Positions 9,296-18,359 of a DNA stretch of 64,000 bases are shown here, in pieces. The notes under the pieces are model-generated. The model searched no databases. It saw only the letters and a list, made by a program, of their open reading frames with translations, and had not been told where the DNA came from. Position numbers and translations under genes: made by a program. This stretch comes from Grimontia celer (GTDB taxonomy: Bacteria; Pseudomonadota; Gammaproteobacteria; Enterobacterales; Vibrionaceae), in the NCBI RefSeq assembly GCF_900055185.1, contig NZ_FIZX01000002.1, positions 1,616,586 to 1,680,585 on the forward strand, given 5' to 3'. Position 1 is the first letter of the stretch; each line of letters opens with the position of its first letter.

Positions 9296-10231
9296 TTGTT
9301 AAAGTTGTTGTTTCTTCTGGGCTTGCTGAGTCTGGCATCCCTATTTGTCGGTGTCAGCGAGTTGTCTCCTGCCCTTTTGTTGGCAGGAGATAGCCAAGCG
9401 CTCGAACTTCTCTTCACCAGCCGCCTTCCCCGTTTGCTGTCCATCGTGCTCGCAGGTGCAGGCTTAAGCATTGCAGGTCTGGTGATGCAGCAAATCAGCC
9501 AAAACCGGTTTGCTGCGCCTTCCACTACAGGCACCATTGAATGTGCCATGCTCGGCTATATGCTTAGCCTTGTGTTTTTCGGCAATGGTAATCAACTCTG
9601 GCTGATTTTTTCCGTTTCCATTTTTGGCACCTTGTTGTTTGTTACCCTAATCCAACGCATCCAATTTCGTAATGCTGTATTTGTACCGCTGATTGGCATT
9701 ATCTACGGCAGTATCATCAGCTCATGCGCCACGTTCCTCGCATATAAGTATGATGCCCTGCAGATGCTAAGCAGTTGGACAGTCGCCAACTTTGCCAGCA
9801 TTTTGAAAGGTGATTATGAGCTTCTCTATATCGCACTGCCGATTGCAGCCTTCACCTATGCCTACGCCGCGCGGATTTCCGCTGTCGGCATGGGACGTGA
9901 TTTTGCGGTTGGTCTTGGACTGAGTTACAGACAGGTGTTAGTGATTGGCGTAATGCTGGTTTCCATTCTGTCGGCGAGTGTTGTGATGATTGTGGGCGCC
10001 CTACCCTTTATTGGTTTGTTGGTGCCTAACCTTGTCAGCATTTTCTATGGCGACAACCTTCGCAAGAACATTTCCCGCGTGGCGATTGTCGGCGCGCTTT
10101 TGGTGCTTGCCTGCGACATTGTCAGCCGCTTAATCATCTTCCCGTACGAAATACCCGTTTCAATGCTGGTGAGTATTTTGGGTGGATTGGCCTTTATCTA
10201 TCTCATTACCAAAGGGCCAAAAAATGTCTGA
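9296..10231 (+). CDS. FecCD-type siderophore permease (first subunit, VctD-like)
   Basis: The 311-residue integral membrane protein of the FecCD/BtuC family has the marker RLPRLLSIVLAGAGLSIAGLVMQ near the N-terminus and ALPFIGLLVPNLV, the part that contacts the ATPase. It starts with TTG at 9296, supported by GAGGT five bases upstream. It overlaps the next permease gene by 8 bases, so the two are translationally linked and likely form the heterodimeric channel. Confidence 0.9.
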   Translation: MLKLLFLLGLLSLASLFVGVSELSPALLLAGDSQALELLFTSRLPRLLSIVLAGAGLSIAGLVMQQISQNRFAAPSTTGTIECAMLGYMLSLVFFGNGNQLWLIFSVSIFGTLLFVTLIQRIQFRNAVFVPLIGIIYGSIISSCATFLAYKYDALQMLSSWTVANFASILKGDYELLYIALPIAAFTYAYAARISAVGMGRDFAVGLGLSYRQVLVIGVMLVSILSASVVMIVGALPFIGLLVPNLVSIFYGDNLRKNISRVAIVGALLVLACDIVSRLIIFPYEIPVSMLVSILGGLAFIYLITKGPKNV

Positions 10232-11174
10232 TACAAAGAAAATGTGGGCAATGGCTATTACGGCCCTTGTCTTTGCCGCCCTGTTTATCTGCATTGGACT
10301 CACGGCCACCAACTATGGGTATTTCCTGTCTCGTCGTGTCCCGAAAGTGCTCGCAATGGTGCTGGCTGGCATTGCGGTTGCCCAGTCGTCGTTGGTATTC
10401 CAGACCATCACCCACAACCGGATTCTCACACCAAGCATCATGGGGTTTGATTCCCTGTATGTGTTGACACAGACACTGCTGGTTGCTGTGTTTGGTGGCT
10501 TCAGCTTTTTCCTGATCAACACCTACATTAACTTCGCCATTGCCGTGACCGTCATGGTGGGGTTCTCGCTGCTGTTGTTTGGCTTCTACTTTGGCAAGGA
10601 CGGCCGCAACCTGATTGTGTTGCTCTTGATTGGCCTAATCCTCGGACAGGTATTTTCAAGCACCGCCTCGTTTTTCACCATGCTAATGGACCCGAACGAG
10701 TTTCTGGTGGTGCAAAGCAAGATGTTTGCGAGCTTTAACAATATCAAGATTGAGTTGGTGTATTTGTGCTTGCCACTTTTGCTGATAGCCAGCTTCCTGC
10801 TCTACCGCATGCACCGGACATTAGATGTGTTCTGGCTGGATAAGGACAACGCCATCAGTCTGGGTGTTGATGTGCAGAAAACTACACGTAAAGCGCTAAT
10901 TCTCTCCGCTGTCCTCATCGCCATGTCGACCGCATTGATTGGCCCTGTCATGTTCTTTGGCCTTTTGGTCACGAACCTGACCCGAGAACTGTTTCGCTCC
11001 TATGAGCACCGCGTTTTACTGGTGGGATGTTCGTTGATGTCCATTTGCACCTTGTTGGTCGGCCAATGGGTGGTAGAAAACCTGTTTAAGTTTGATACCA
11101 CGCTAAGTGTTGTCGTGAATTTCGCTGGAGGACTCTACTTCCTCTGGATGCTGCTGAAGAACCGAGTTGTTTAA
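10224..11174 (+). CDS. FecCD-type siderophore permease (second subunit, VctG-like)
   Basis: The 316-residue membrane protein of the same family as its neighbour has RRVPKVLAMVLAGIAVAQSSLVFQ, and GPVMFFGLLVTNL before the last helices. The ATG at 10224 lies inside the end of the upstream permease gene, preceded by AAAGG; a longer frame opens 14 codons earlier but has no ribosome site. It ends one base before the ATG of the ATPase gene, in a tight operon. Confidence 0.9.
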   Translation: MSDTKKMWAMAITALVFAALFICIGLTATNYGYFLSRRVPKVLAMVLAGIAVAQSSLVFQTITHNRILTPSIMGFDSLYVLTQTLLVAVFGGFSFFLINTYINFAIAVTVMVGFSLLLFGFYFGKDGRNLIVLLLIGLILGQVFSSTASFFTMLMDPNEFLVVQSKMFASFNNIKIELVYLCLPLLLIASFLLYRMHRTLDVFWLDKDNAISLGVDVQKTTRKALILSAVLIAMSTALIGPVMFFGLLVTNLTRELFRSYEHRVLLVGCSLMSICTLLVGQWVVENLFKFDTTLSVVVNFAGGLYFLWMLLKNRVV

Positions 11175-11175
11175 C

Positions 11176-11931
11176 ATGATCACCTTAAAAAACCTGACCA
11201 AAGCTTTTGGTAAACAACGCGTCGTAGATGAAGCCTGCGGCGAATTCGAGAAGGGTAAAGTGACCGCCATCATAGGTCCAAATGGCGCAGGAAAAAGCAC
11301 CCTGCTTTCTATGGCCAGCCGCCTCGTCACTCCCGATGGTGGCCATGTATTGATAGATGGCAAAGCCATCGCCGAATGGGATACCGGTGAGCTGGCAAAA
11401 CGTCTTGCCGTGCTTCGTCAGGCGAATTCAATCACCATGCGCTTTACCGTGCGCGAATTAGTCTCGTTCGGGCGCTTTCCCTACTCAAAGGGAAACCTGA
11501 CCACCGAAGACAATAAAGTCATCGACAAAGCCATTGATTATCTGGATTTGAAGTCTTTGGAAAACCGTTATCTCGATGAGCTAAGTGGGGGTCAAAGGCA
11601 GTTGGCGTTTATTGCCATGGTGATCGCGCAAGACACAGATTATGTGTTCCTTGATGAGCCTCTGAACAACCTCGATATCCGCCACTCACTGAGCATCATG
11701 CGCACCATTCAACGTTTGGCTCACGAAATGGGGAAATCCGTGGTTATCGTCATCCACGATATCAACTTTGCTGCCTGTTATGCCGACCACATCATCGCGA
11801 TGAAGCAAGGCAAAATTGCCACCAATGCCGTGGTTGATGAAGTGATTCAGGAAGCGGTTTTGGAAAACATCTACGACACGCCATTTACTATTGTCGAAGC
11901 CAACGGCAAGCGAATGTGTCTTTACTACTGA
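11176..11931 (+). CDS. Siderophore ABC transporter ATP-binding protein (VctC-like)
   Basis: The 251-residue ATPase of the FepC/FecE group has Walker A GPNGAGKST (about residues 34-42), signature ELSGGQRQ, Walker B DYVFLDEPLNNLD, and the switch His in VIVIHDIN. It powers the two permeases encoded just upstream. The ATG at 11176 is chosen over an in-frame TTG three codons earlier. Its stop codon forms part of a hairpin terminator shared with the converging AraC gene. Confidence 0.93.
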   Translation: MITLKNLTKAFGKQRVVDEACGEFEKGKVTAIIGPNGAGKSTLLSMASRLVTPDGGHVLIDGKAIAEWDTGELAKRLAVLRQANSITMRFTVRELVSFGRFPYSKGNLTTEDNKVIDKAIDYLDLKSLENRYLDELSGGQRQLAFIAMVIAQDTDYVFLDEPLNNLDIRHSLSIMRTIQRLAHEMGKSVVIVIHDINFAACYADHIIAMKQGKIATNAVVDEVIQEAVLENIYDTPFTIVEANGKRMCLYY

Positions 11932-11954
11932 GGGTATATTCGCCCTCACTTTTT
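11929..11954. terminator. Terminator between ATPase gene and AraC gene
   Basis: TGAGGG and CCCTCA arms flank TATATTCG, then CTTTTT. It begins on the stop codon of the ATPase gene and sits in a 14-base gap between converging genes. Confidence 0.7.
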
Positions 11955-12929
11955 ACTGAGCAGCGCCTTGGGGGATACACCAAATTCACGTCTAAATGCT
12001 GCCGTGAAATTGGAAGGATGTTGGTACCCAGCCTCATACGCTGCTTCAGTAATGCCAACCAATCCCCTCTCTAGTTGCTGGCGCGCGATTTCCAAGCGAC
12101 GCTGGCGAACATAGCCTTGAACAGTCAGATCGAGGTTTGCTTTAAATAGACGCTGCAGCTTGGACACGCTGATTGCGAACTCACTCGCCAGGCTTTCCAA
12201 CGTTAAAGGTTGCTGCAACTGCGTCTCAATATACCCAACAATGTTCTCCACCGTGGGATCGAGCCGCCTTGCAGTTTCAGACACGGCATTCTCACCTGTC
12301 TGCATCTCAGACATTTCTAGCTCGCTCAGCACATGCAGAGCAAGTTGATGTATCAAACTTTCTACTGCCAGCTTTTCCCCAAAGGTTTCCGGCGTGCCAG
12401 CTTCGACAAGCTTATTAGCGATGGTCAACACCTTCTCATTCACATGGATCTTAATGTGTGCCTGATGCGTGGAAAGCAGGCGAAGCATTTCACTGTGTTT
12501 ATCGGCGCGTTCTCTGACCCAATCAGGCTTGAACATCACATTGATCTTTCTCACCGGGTTTCCTTTGCGAATAGCACGGCGAAAATGAGCAGGACGAGCC
12601 AAATTAACCAACACCGCTTTGGGCGTTACATTGGCGTCTAATTCAAATTGCAGTTCGTCGTATCCAAAGCTGAGTTGTCCTTCGAGAAGCAAGGTCAGAA
12701 TCAATGAAGAGGGGGCCGAGGAGACAATATTAGAATCATGCAGCTCCATGCTTGTACCACCATGCATGGCGATGCCATCACCATATTGGTAAGCAACGAA
12801 GTTTCCCTCCAATAGCGCCTTAGATTGACCACGATTTTTGGAAACAATCATTTGTTTCTCTGTCAGCTCAATTTTTTCAGCTAACGCAACTTTCGTAGGT
12901 TTCTGACGAGGACGACGACCCAGTTCCAT
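11946..12929 (-). CDS. AraC-family transcriptional regulator of the iron locus
   Basis: The 327-residue protein has a C-terminal AraC double helix-turn-helix (LESLASEFAISVSKLQRLFK, then AYEAGYQHPSNFTAAFRREFG at about residues 295-315). The N-terminal effector domain resembles PchR-type iron regulators that sense ferri-siderophores (inference). It is divergent from the TonB receptor gene with about 120 bases between, and convergent with the transport operon, which fits an activator of the receptor and perhaps of uptake. The N-terminus GRRPRQKP is basic and unusual. Confidence 0.9.
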   Translation of the reverse strand: MELGRRPRQKPTKVALAEKIELTEKQMIVSKNRGQSKALLEGNFVAYQYGDGIAMHGGTSMELHDSNIVSSAPSSLILTLLLEGQLSFGYDELQFELDANVTPKAVLVNLARPAHFRRAIRKGNPVRKINVMFKPDWVRERADKHSEMLRLLSTHQAHIKIHVNEKVLTIANKLVEAGTPETFGEKLAVESLIHQLALHVLSELEMSEMQTGENAVSETARRLDPTVENIVGYIETQLQQPLTLESLASEFAISVSKLQRLFKANLDLTVQGYVRQRRLEIARQQLERGLVGITEAAYEAGYQHPSNFTAAFRREFGVSPKALLSKK

Positions 12930-13011
12930 CTTTGACCTTTCCTCATAACAGCTAGGCGATTTCGCATAAGTGATCGCACTTCATCACTCGAATGCAAAAC
13001 CATACCATACC

Positions 13012-13034
13012 TGCGAATCATTATCATTTGTATT
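13012..13034 (+). promoter_or_regulatory. Probable Fur box before the TonB receptor gene
   Basis: The stretch GAATCATTATCATTTG contains the ATCATTATCATT core of Fur sites and lies about 15 bases before the receptor ATG, between divergent regulator and receptor genes. Confidence 0.65.
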
Positions 13035-13048
13035 TGGATATCATTGTC

Positions 13049-15049
13049 ATGGAATTGAAGATCACTGCCGCTTTCAAACCCACAGCCCTTGCGTCAGCCG
13101 TCATGGCTGCGATCAGCACACCTGTCTTAGCCGAAACACAGGCCGAAGAAGAAATGGTGGTGTGGGGTACCCGCGTTACCAGTAATTCTGAGCAACTGCT
13201 GTCTGACGAATTCGCTTTGAAGCAAGCTGACCATATGTCTGACCTTCTGCGAGAAATCCCGGGGGTCGATGTGGGTGGAACCCATTCCGTTAACCAACGT
13301 ATCAATATTCGTGGTCTCGGTGAGGACGATTTGGATATTCGTTTGGATGGCGCGTCTCAGCACGCCAACATGTTCCACCACATCGGTAACTTAACGCTTA
13401 ACCCCGACATTCTGAAGTCTGCTGACATTCAAGTCGGAAACAACTCTGTTGTTCAAAATGGTCTTGGTGGCTCGGTTTACTTTGAAACCAAAGATGCGTT
13501 GGATTTGCTTCGTTACGACGAAAACTACGGTTTACGTGTCCACGGTGGTTTAGCCTCCAACAAGAGTCAACAGGGTTCGTTGACAGCTTACGGTTTGCTT
13601 ACCGAGCACATCGATATGATGCTATACACTCACCTCGTCAGTAGAGACAACTTTGAAGACGGTAATGGCGAAGAGACTTTTGGCTCTGAAGGTGACGTTC
13701 TCAATGGACTATTTAAAGTTGGCTACCAGATTAATGACGAACAACGCCTGCAGTTTGCCTTTGACGCCTATCGTGATGAAGGTGACTACAGTGTACGCCC
13801 TGATATGTCCGGCGATGCCAACCAGATCTTCTCCGGTGACTCCCTGGTTCCAACCAAATACGATCGTGACACTATAACCCTGAGTTACAAACTCTCTGGG
13901 GAGGTACACAACGGCAAGATCGCTCTTTATAGCAGCAAGACTGAGATAGACCGCGATGAGTCTGTACTCGCACCTCGATGGCGTCCAAACCGCACTTCAC
14001 GTAACAAAGCAGACAACCATAACCTCGGCCTGAACATTCAATTCCAGTCAGACTTTAAACTGGCAGAGCTCAAAAATACCCTCACTTACGGCACTGATTA
14101 CATCGACCGTAATACCACCAGCTCATACGGTGGTGAACAGTTCATGGACGAAACCACCGTCTCTACTGCCATCTTTGTAGAGGACAGCATTGCAGTTACT
14201 GACTCCATCACCTTAGTGGCAGGACTTCGTTATGACGATTACCAGCGTAAAGCGGAAACCAGTGATACAGATTACGACGACATCACATGGTCATTGGGGG
14301 CCGAATGGGCTGTTTCCGAGGATTGGACACTCTTTGCGAACACACGCTCACTGTTCAAAGGTCCTGAACTGCTGGAATCCTATATTCGCTATCAGGATGT
14401 GACATTCCTGGCAGACGATATTAAACCCGAAACAGGCAGCAACACCCAAGGTGGTTTCAGGTTCGCAACCCACCATGGCGCACATCAATTTGGTGCGAAT
14501 GCCACCGTGTTCCAAACCAAAATCAACGACTACATCGCTGAGTCATATAGCCGCACAGATGACAATTATCTGATTGAGAATATTGGCGATGTTGAGCTGG
14601 AAGGCTTTGAAATCAGTTCAACCTACGCCTATAAAACCTTCTCAGGCAAGCTCTCTTATTCACGCTCTGACATCGAAAACGTCACCACTGGTGGTCCTGT
14701 TCTGGCAGGTAATGGCCGTAGCATGGACACAGGTGACACTGTCGTACTGGCGTTGAATTACTACTCCAGTGACATTGAAACTCTATTCGGTTGGACAAGC
14801 TTCTTTGTGGAAGACGAGGACAACGTGCAAGACGGCCAACCCATCAAAGACGGTTACAACGTTCATAACCTTTACGCGCAATGGGCACCCTCTTCAGTGG
14901 ATTCGCTAACACTGACCTTCGGTATCGATAACGTCTTTGACGAACTTTACGTATCTCACGCCTCACGTTCAGGCGAAGGCCGCGGCGCGACATTTGATGA
15001 CTACGAGCCAGGCCGCAACGTGAAGTTGTCTGCATCTTACCAATTCTAA
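13049..15049 (+). CDS. TonB-dependent outer-membrane siderophore receptor
   Basis: The 666-residue protein has a signal peptide ending near PVLA and a TonB-box-like stretch EEEMVVWGTR. The plug domain follows with SDLLREIPGVDV and QRINIRGLGEDDLDIRLDG, and a 22-strand barrel pattern ends in the aromatic C-terminus SASYQF. It binds a ferric siderophore outside the cell and passes it to the periplasmic binding protein using TonB energy. The ATG at 13049 is chosen because the signal peptide starts there; a frame extension of 19 codons runs through the Fur site. The ligand is probably that of the adjacent operon. Confidence 0.94.
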   Translation: MELKITAAFKPTALASAVMAAISTPVLAETQAEEEMVVWGTRVTSNSEQLLSDEFALKQADHMSDLLREIPGVDVGGTHSVNQRINIRGLGEDDLDIRLDGASQHANMFHHIGNLTLNPDILKSADIQVGNNSVVQNGLGGSVYFETKDALDLLRYDENYGLRVHGGLASNKSQQGSLTAYGLLTEHIDMMLYTHLVSRDNFEDGNGEETFGSEGDVLNGLFKVGYQINDEQRLQFAFDAYRDEGDYSVRPDMSGDANQIFSGDSLVPTKYDRDTITLSYKLSGEVHNGKIALYSSKTEIDRDESVLAPRWRPNRTSRNKADNHNLGLNIQFQSDFKLAELKNTLTYGTDYIDRNTTSSYGGEQFMDETTVSTAIFVEDSIAVTDSITLVAGLRYDDYQRKAETSDTDYDDITWSLGAEWAVSEDWTLFANTRSLFKGPELLESYIRYQDVTFLADDIKPETGSNTQGGFRFATHHGAHQFGANATVFQTKINDYIAESYSRTDDNYLIENIGDVELEGFEISSTYAYKTFSGKLSYSRSDIENVTTGGPVLAGNGRSMDTGDTVVLALNYYSSDIETLFGWTSFFVEDEDNVQDGQPIKDGYNVHNLYAQWAPSSVDSLTLTFGIDNVFDELYVSHASRSGEGRGATFDDYEPGRNVKLSASYQF

Positions 15050-15111
15050 CTTTTTCACTCTTGAGGGCGGAAAGCGTCTTGCTTCCGCCTCATTTTTTTC
15101 CGGAGACACGT

Positions 15112-15402
15112 ATGAAAAAGGCGATGACAGAAATTGAATCTGAACATGCCGCAAAGTACCTCGTTACGCTTTGTCGGCACTTTGCAAGAAAGGTATCGGC
15201 TGACTGGGATGAGAAGTATGGCGAAGTGAATTTTCCTGCCGGCACCACCAAATTTGCCGTGAATGAGGAAGAAACAGCACTCACCATTCAGTGTGAAGCC
15301 GATAGCGACGAGAAGCTTGAGATACAGAAAGCGATTATTACCGGCCATGTTGATCTGTTCTCTCGCAGGGAGAAAATCCAGTTAAATTGGACCTATGCCT
15401 AG
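15112..15402 (+). CDS. DUF2218 family small protein
   Basis: The 96-residue cytosolic protein has the DUF2218 pattern: SEHAAKYLVTLCRHFARKV, then a beta-rich middle with FPAGTTKFAV and an end with IEKIQL-like residues before NWTYA. DUF2218 proteins are often encoded beside siderophore receptors; their function is unknown. The ATG at 15112 follows CCGGAGA. It lies 62 bases after the receptor gene without a terminator between, so it is probably in the same Fur-controlled transcript. Confidence 0.85.
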   Translation: MKKAMTEIESEHAAKYLVTLCRHFARKVSADWDEKYGEVNFPAGTTKFAVNEEETALTIQCEADSDEKLEIQKAIITGHVDLFSRREKIQLNWTYA

Positions 15403-15420
15403 AAAGCAAAGAATAAGTAA

Positions 15421-15453
15421 AAAGAAACCCGCCATCAGGCGGGTTTCTTTTTC
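15421..15453. terminator. Terminator after the DUF2218 gene, shared with BCCT gene
   Basis: AAAGAAACCCGCC and GGCGGGTTTCTTT arms around ATCA, with T-rich flank on the plus strand and A-rich flank on the other side, between converging genes. Confidence 0.9.
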
Positions 15454-15464
15454 ACTCATCGATT

Positions 15465-17057
15465 TTACGCGAACTGCTTTCTACGCAGCTCTCGCGAAAG
15501 CCCTATGTAAAGACTCACACACATCACCAGCAGGAATACCGCAAACGGCAGACCTGTAGAGATAGTTGCCGCTTGGAGCGCACCCAAGCCGCCGCCCATC
15601 AAGAGGGCGATTGCCGCCAGGCCTTCGATGGTACACCAGAAAATGCGCTGCGAAACCGGCGCATCAATCTTGCCACCCGCCGTAATCGTATCGATAACCA
15701 GTGAGCCGGAATCTGACGAAGTCACGAAGAAGATGATGGTCAGCACCATACCGAAGAAGCTAATCACCGCAGTGAATGGCAGCGCTTCAAACATCTTGTA
15801 GATAGAAAGCTCAGGCTGCCAGTTACCATTGGTGATCAGGTTAACCACGCCCATATAACCGCCATCCATTTGATTCAGCGCGGTTGTGCCGAAAGTGGTC
15901 ATCCACACAATACACACAATGGTTGGTGCAATCAGCACTGCCAGAATGAACTCACGAACGGTGCGGCCGCGTGATACACGTGCAATGAACATACCAACGA
16001 ATGGTGACCAGGATACCCACCATGCCCAGTAGAAGGTCGTCCAACCGTGGTAGAAGCCTGAATCTTCACGGCCCACCCAGTTCGACAGCGCTGGCAACCA
16101 GCTCAGGTAATCAACCGTGTTGCTGACAATACCCGAGAAGATAAGTGCCGTTGGGCCCACCACCATCACGAACACCATCAGCATGGCTGCCATCACCATG
16201 TTGATTTCACTCAAGCGCTTCACACCGCCGTCCATGCCACGGTATACCGATACGAGAGCAGCAATGGTGATAGCCAGAATAAGGATGGATTTTGTTTCAA
16301 TGCCTGAATCGATTCCGAACAGGTAGTTAAGGCCTGCGGCAATTTGGTTTGCGCCGATACCGAGAGACGTCGCCAAACCGAACAAAGTGGCCAATACCGC
16401 CATGATATCGATAATGTGTCCCCACAGACCCCAAACACGATCGCCCAGCAGCGGATAAAACGCTGAACGCAATGTTAGCGGCAGATCTTTGTTGTAGTGG
16501 AAGAATGCCAGCGCCAGACCGACAACGGCGTAGATTGCCCACGCATGGAAGCCCCAGTGGAATATCGCAGCGGCAGTACCAATGCTTCTTGCATCATCGG
16601 AACCGGCTTCTAACCCCAAAGGAGGTGTTAGAGTGTGGTTCATCGGCTCAAGCACACCGTAGAACATCAGGCCGATACCTACGCCCGCGGAAAACAGCAT
16701 TGCGAACCATGCTGGGTAGGAGTAATCCGGCGTTGCTTCTTCGCCACCCAATCGAATTTTTCCGACAGGTAGGATTGCCAGCACTAAACAGAAGATGAGA
16801 AAAAGGTTGGCTGAAATCACGAAGAACCAGTCGAAGGATTGGGTGATAGCGGGGCGCAACCAACCGAAGAAGTCGGCTGCTTGATCCGTAAAGATCAGCA
16901 CACCCAGTACAAACACCACCACCATGATGGCGGAGATTGGGAAGACGGGATTATGAAAATCTAACCCCAGGAAGTTCACATTGTCCTGACCTACCTGGTA
17001 ATCCGTGTTGTATAGGTCATCATCATTTTTGTTTACGGTTGTTGTAGGCTCTGTCAT
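15465..17057 (-). CDS. BCCT-family (betaine/choline/carnitine type) transporter
   Basis: The 530-residue protein has about twelve membrane helices. It carries the BCCT signature near the middle, WAWWVSWSPFVGMFIARVSRGR, and the glycine-rich SAGVGIGLMFYGVLEPMNH. Members import quaternary ammonium or sulfonium compounds (betaine, choline, carnitine, DMSP) with sodium or protons. There is no long regulatory C-tail, unlike osmosensing BetP or BetT, which fits nutrient uptake. The start at 17057 has AAGG upstream. It lies downstream of the dehydrogenase-aldolase-dioxygenase genes on the same strand but about 370 bases away, so cotranscription is uncertain. Confidence 0.93.
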   Translation of the reverse strand: MTEPTTTVNKNDDDLYNTDYQVGQDNVNFLGLDFHNPVFPISAIMVVVFVLGVLIFTDQAADFFGWLRPAITQSFDWFFVISANLFLIFCLVLAILPVGKIRLGGEEATPDYSYPAWFAMLFSAGVGIGLMFYGVLEPMNHTLTPPLGLEAGSDDARSIGTAAAIFHWGFHAWAIYAVVGLALAFFHYNKDLPLTLRSAFYPLLGDRVWGLWGHIIDIMAVLATLFGLATSLGIGANQIAAGLNYLFGIDSGIETKSILILAITIAALVSVYRGMDGGVKRLSEINMVMAAMLMVFVMVVGPTALIFSGIVSNTVDYLSWLPALSNWVGREDSGFYHGWTTFYWAWWVSWSPFVGMFIARVSRGRTVREFILAVLIAPTIVCIVWMTTFGTTALNQMDGGYMGVVNLITNGNWQPELSIYKMFEALPFTAVISFFGMVLTIIFFVTSSDSGSLVIDTITAGGKIDAPVSQRIFWCTIEGLAAIALLMGGGLGALQAATISTGLPFAVFLLVMCVSLYIGLSRELRRKQFA

Positions 17058-17429
17058 AGCATTACCTTTTAAAACGCCCTGCTTCATCTATGAAGTAGAA
17101 CGGATAGAGAAAATCGCCATCTGGACAAAAAGACCAGAGGGCCTGAGGACAAGGTGTGTTGCTGCTAGGTCGGTGTATGCTCACCAATCCAACAAATGCA
17201 GCTCTAACACCCCTGTTAAGATGGGCTTAATTGAAAGGGAAGCCGGTTAGAGCTCTCCCGAAAAGCATTTTGGCGCGTGGCCTAATTTGTTCGGCCGACA
17301 AATATGATCAATCGAACATTGGGGCAAAAGCGTAACATGGCCAGTTCCAAGACAAGCTGTTCAATATAGAGAAAGAAAGCAAAAGTCGCTGTAGCCTTCC
17401 AAGCTATATCGAGAAAAAAGGTCTCATCT
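17058..17429. other. Intergenic region between BCCT gene and dehydrogenase gene
   Basis: About 370 bases with no supported gene. It likely holds the BCCT promoter. A weak hairpin with GGCC arms lies at 17278-17293; no strong terminator was seen. Confidence 0.5.
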
Positions 17430-18350
17430 TCACACTGTTCGCTCTGGTCCTCCTGCATTGCTTCGCAGTAATTGGCCGGTATGTTCTTCGATAAGCCGGA
17501 CAATCGAGAGGTGCGGCGCTTTATCACCATATTGCGATAAGGCATCCCGGTAACTGTCAAAAACCGTATCACCCAAGGTTAACGGCACTGTCAGATGCTC
17601 ACCGAGTTCGCTAATCAGTCGCATGTCTTTGGTCGCCAATGCCAGCGTGAATGAAGGGTCATAACTGCCATCAAGTACTTTAGGTACATACGACTCCACC
17701 ACGTAGCTGCGTGCACAACTGCTGTTGAGGACATCCCAGAGCGTATCCATGTCCAGCTCCGCACGTTTACCCAACATCAGTGCTTCACCAATGCCCTGTG
17801 CGACCAGATAGTTAAGGTGCAACTGACACAGCTTGGCAACGTATCCGGCGCCACTCGGTCCCATCACAACCCGTTTTTTCGTGAATGCACTCAGCAAGGA
17901 TTCAAAACGCTCCAATACTAGGGGCTCGGCACCAATCAGCATGGTTAAGGTCCCTGCTGCTGCACCTTCAGCACCGCCTGTTACCGGAGCATCAATCAGC
18001 AAAAGATCATCAGGTGCAACTGCTTTCAATTCGTCCCAATCTGCAAGCGCATTGGTGCTGGTTTCAAACCAGACCTCCAGCGCATCCGCATTGGCAAAAA
18101 TCCCTTCATCTCCCAGAGCGACTGCATTAACTTCTCTTGCTGTGGGCAAGGATGTGAATAGCACAGTGCATTGCTGGGCCACATTCGCCACGTTTTGGCC
18201 ATGAAGGGCACCACCTTCAACCATTCGCTCTACAGCTTCCGCGTTCAGGTCTAACACCATCAATGTATGACCATTGACCTTGCACCACTCAAGCAAATTG
18301 GCCGCCATACCTCCGCCCATTTGCCCTAATCCAATAAAACCGATATTCAT
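17430..18350 (-). CDS. NAD(P)-dependent beta-hydroxyacid dehydrogenase family protein
   Basis: The 306-residue protein belongs to the 3-hydroxyisobutyrate / tartronate semialdehyde reductase family. It shows the Rossmann motif GFIGLGQMGGGMAANL, the substrate motif DAPVTGGAEGAAAGTLTML, and a catalytic-Lys region GAGYVAKLCQLHLN. The protein interconverts a beta-hydroxyacid and its semialdehyde in the cytosol. It is the last gene of a four-gene run (hydroxyacid dehydrogenase, aldolase, dioxygenase, this gene) with gaps of about 10-35 bases. A truncated paralogue lies at 23112-23651. The substrate is unknown. Confidence 0.92.
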   Translation of the reverse strand: MNIGFIGLGQMGGGMAANLLEWCKVNGHTLMVLDLNAEAVERMVEGGALHGQNVANVAQQCTVLFTSLPTAREVNAVALGDEGIFANADALEVWFETSTNALADWDELKAVAPDDLLLIDAPVTGGAEGAAAGTLTMLIGAEPLVLERFESLLSAFTKKRVVMGPSGAGYVAKLCQLHLNYLVAQGIGEALMLGKRAELDMDTLWDVLNSSCARSYVVESYVPKVLDGSYDPSFTLALATKDMRLISELGEHLTVPLTLGDTVFDSYRDALSQYGDKAPHLSIVRLIEEHTGQLLRSNAGGPERTV

Positions 18351-18359
18351 TTGTCTGGC

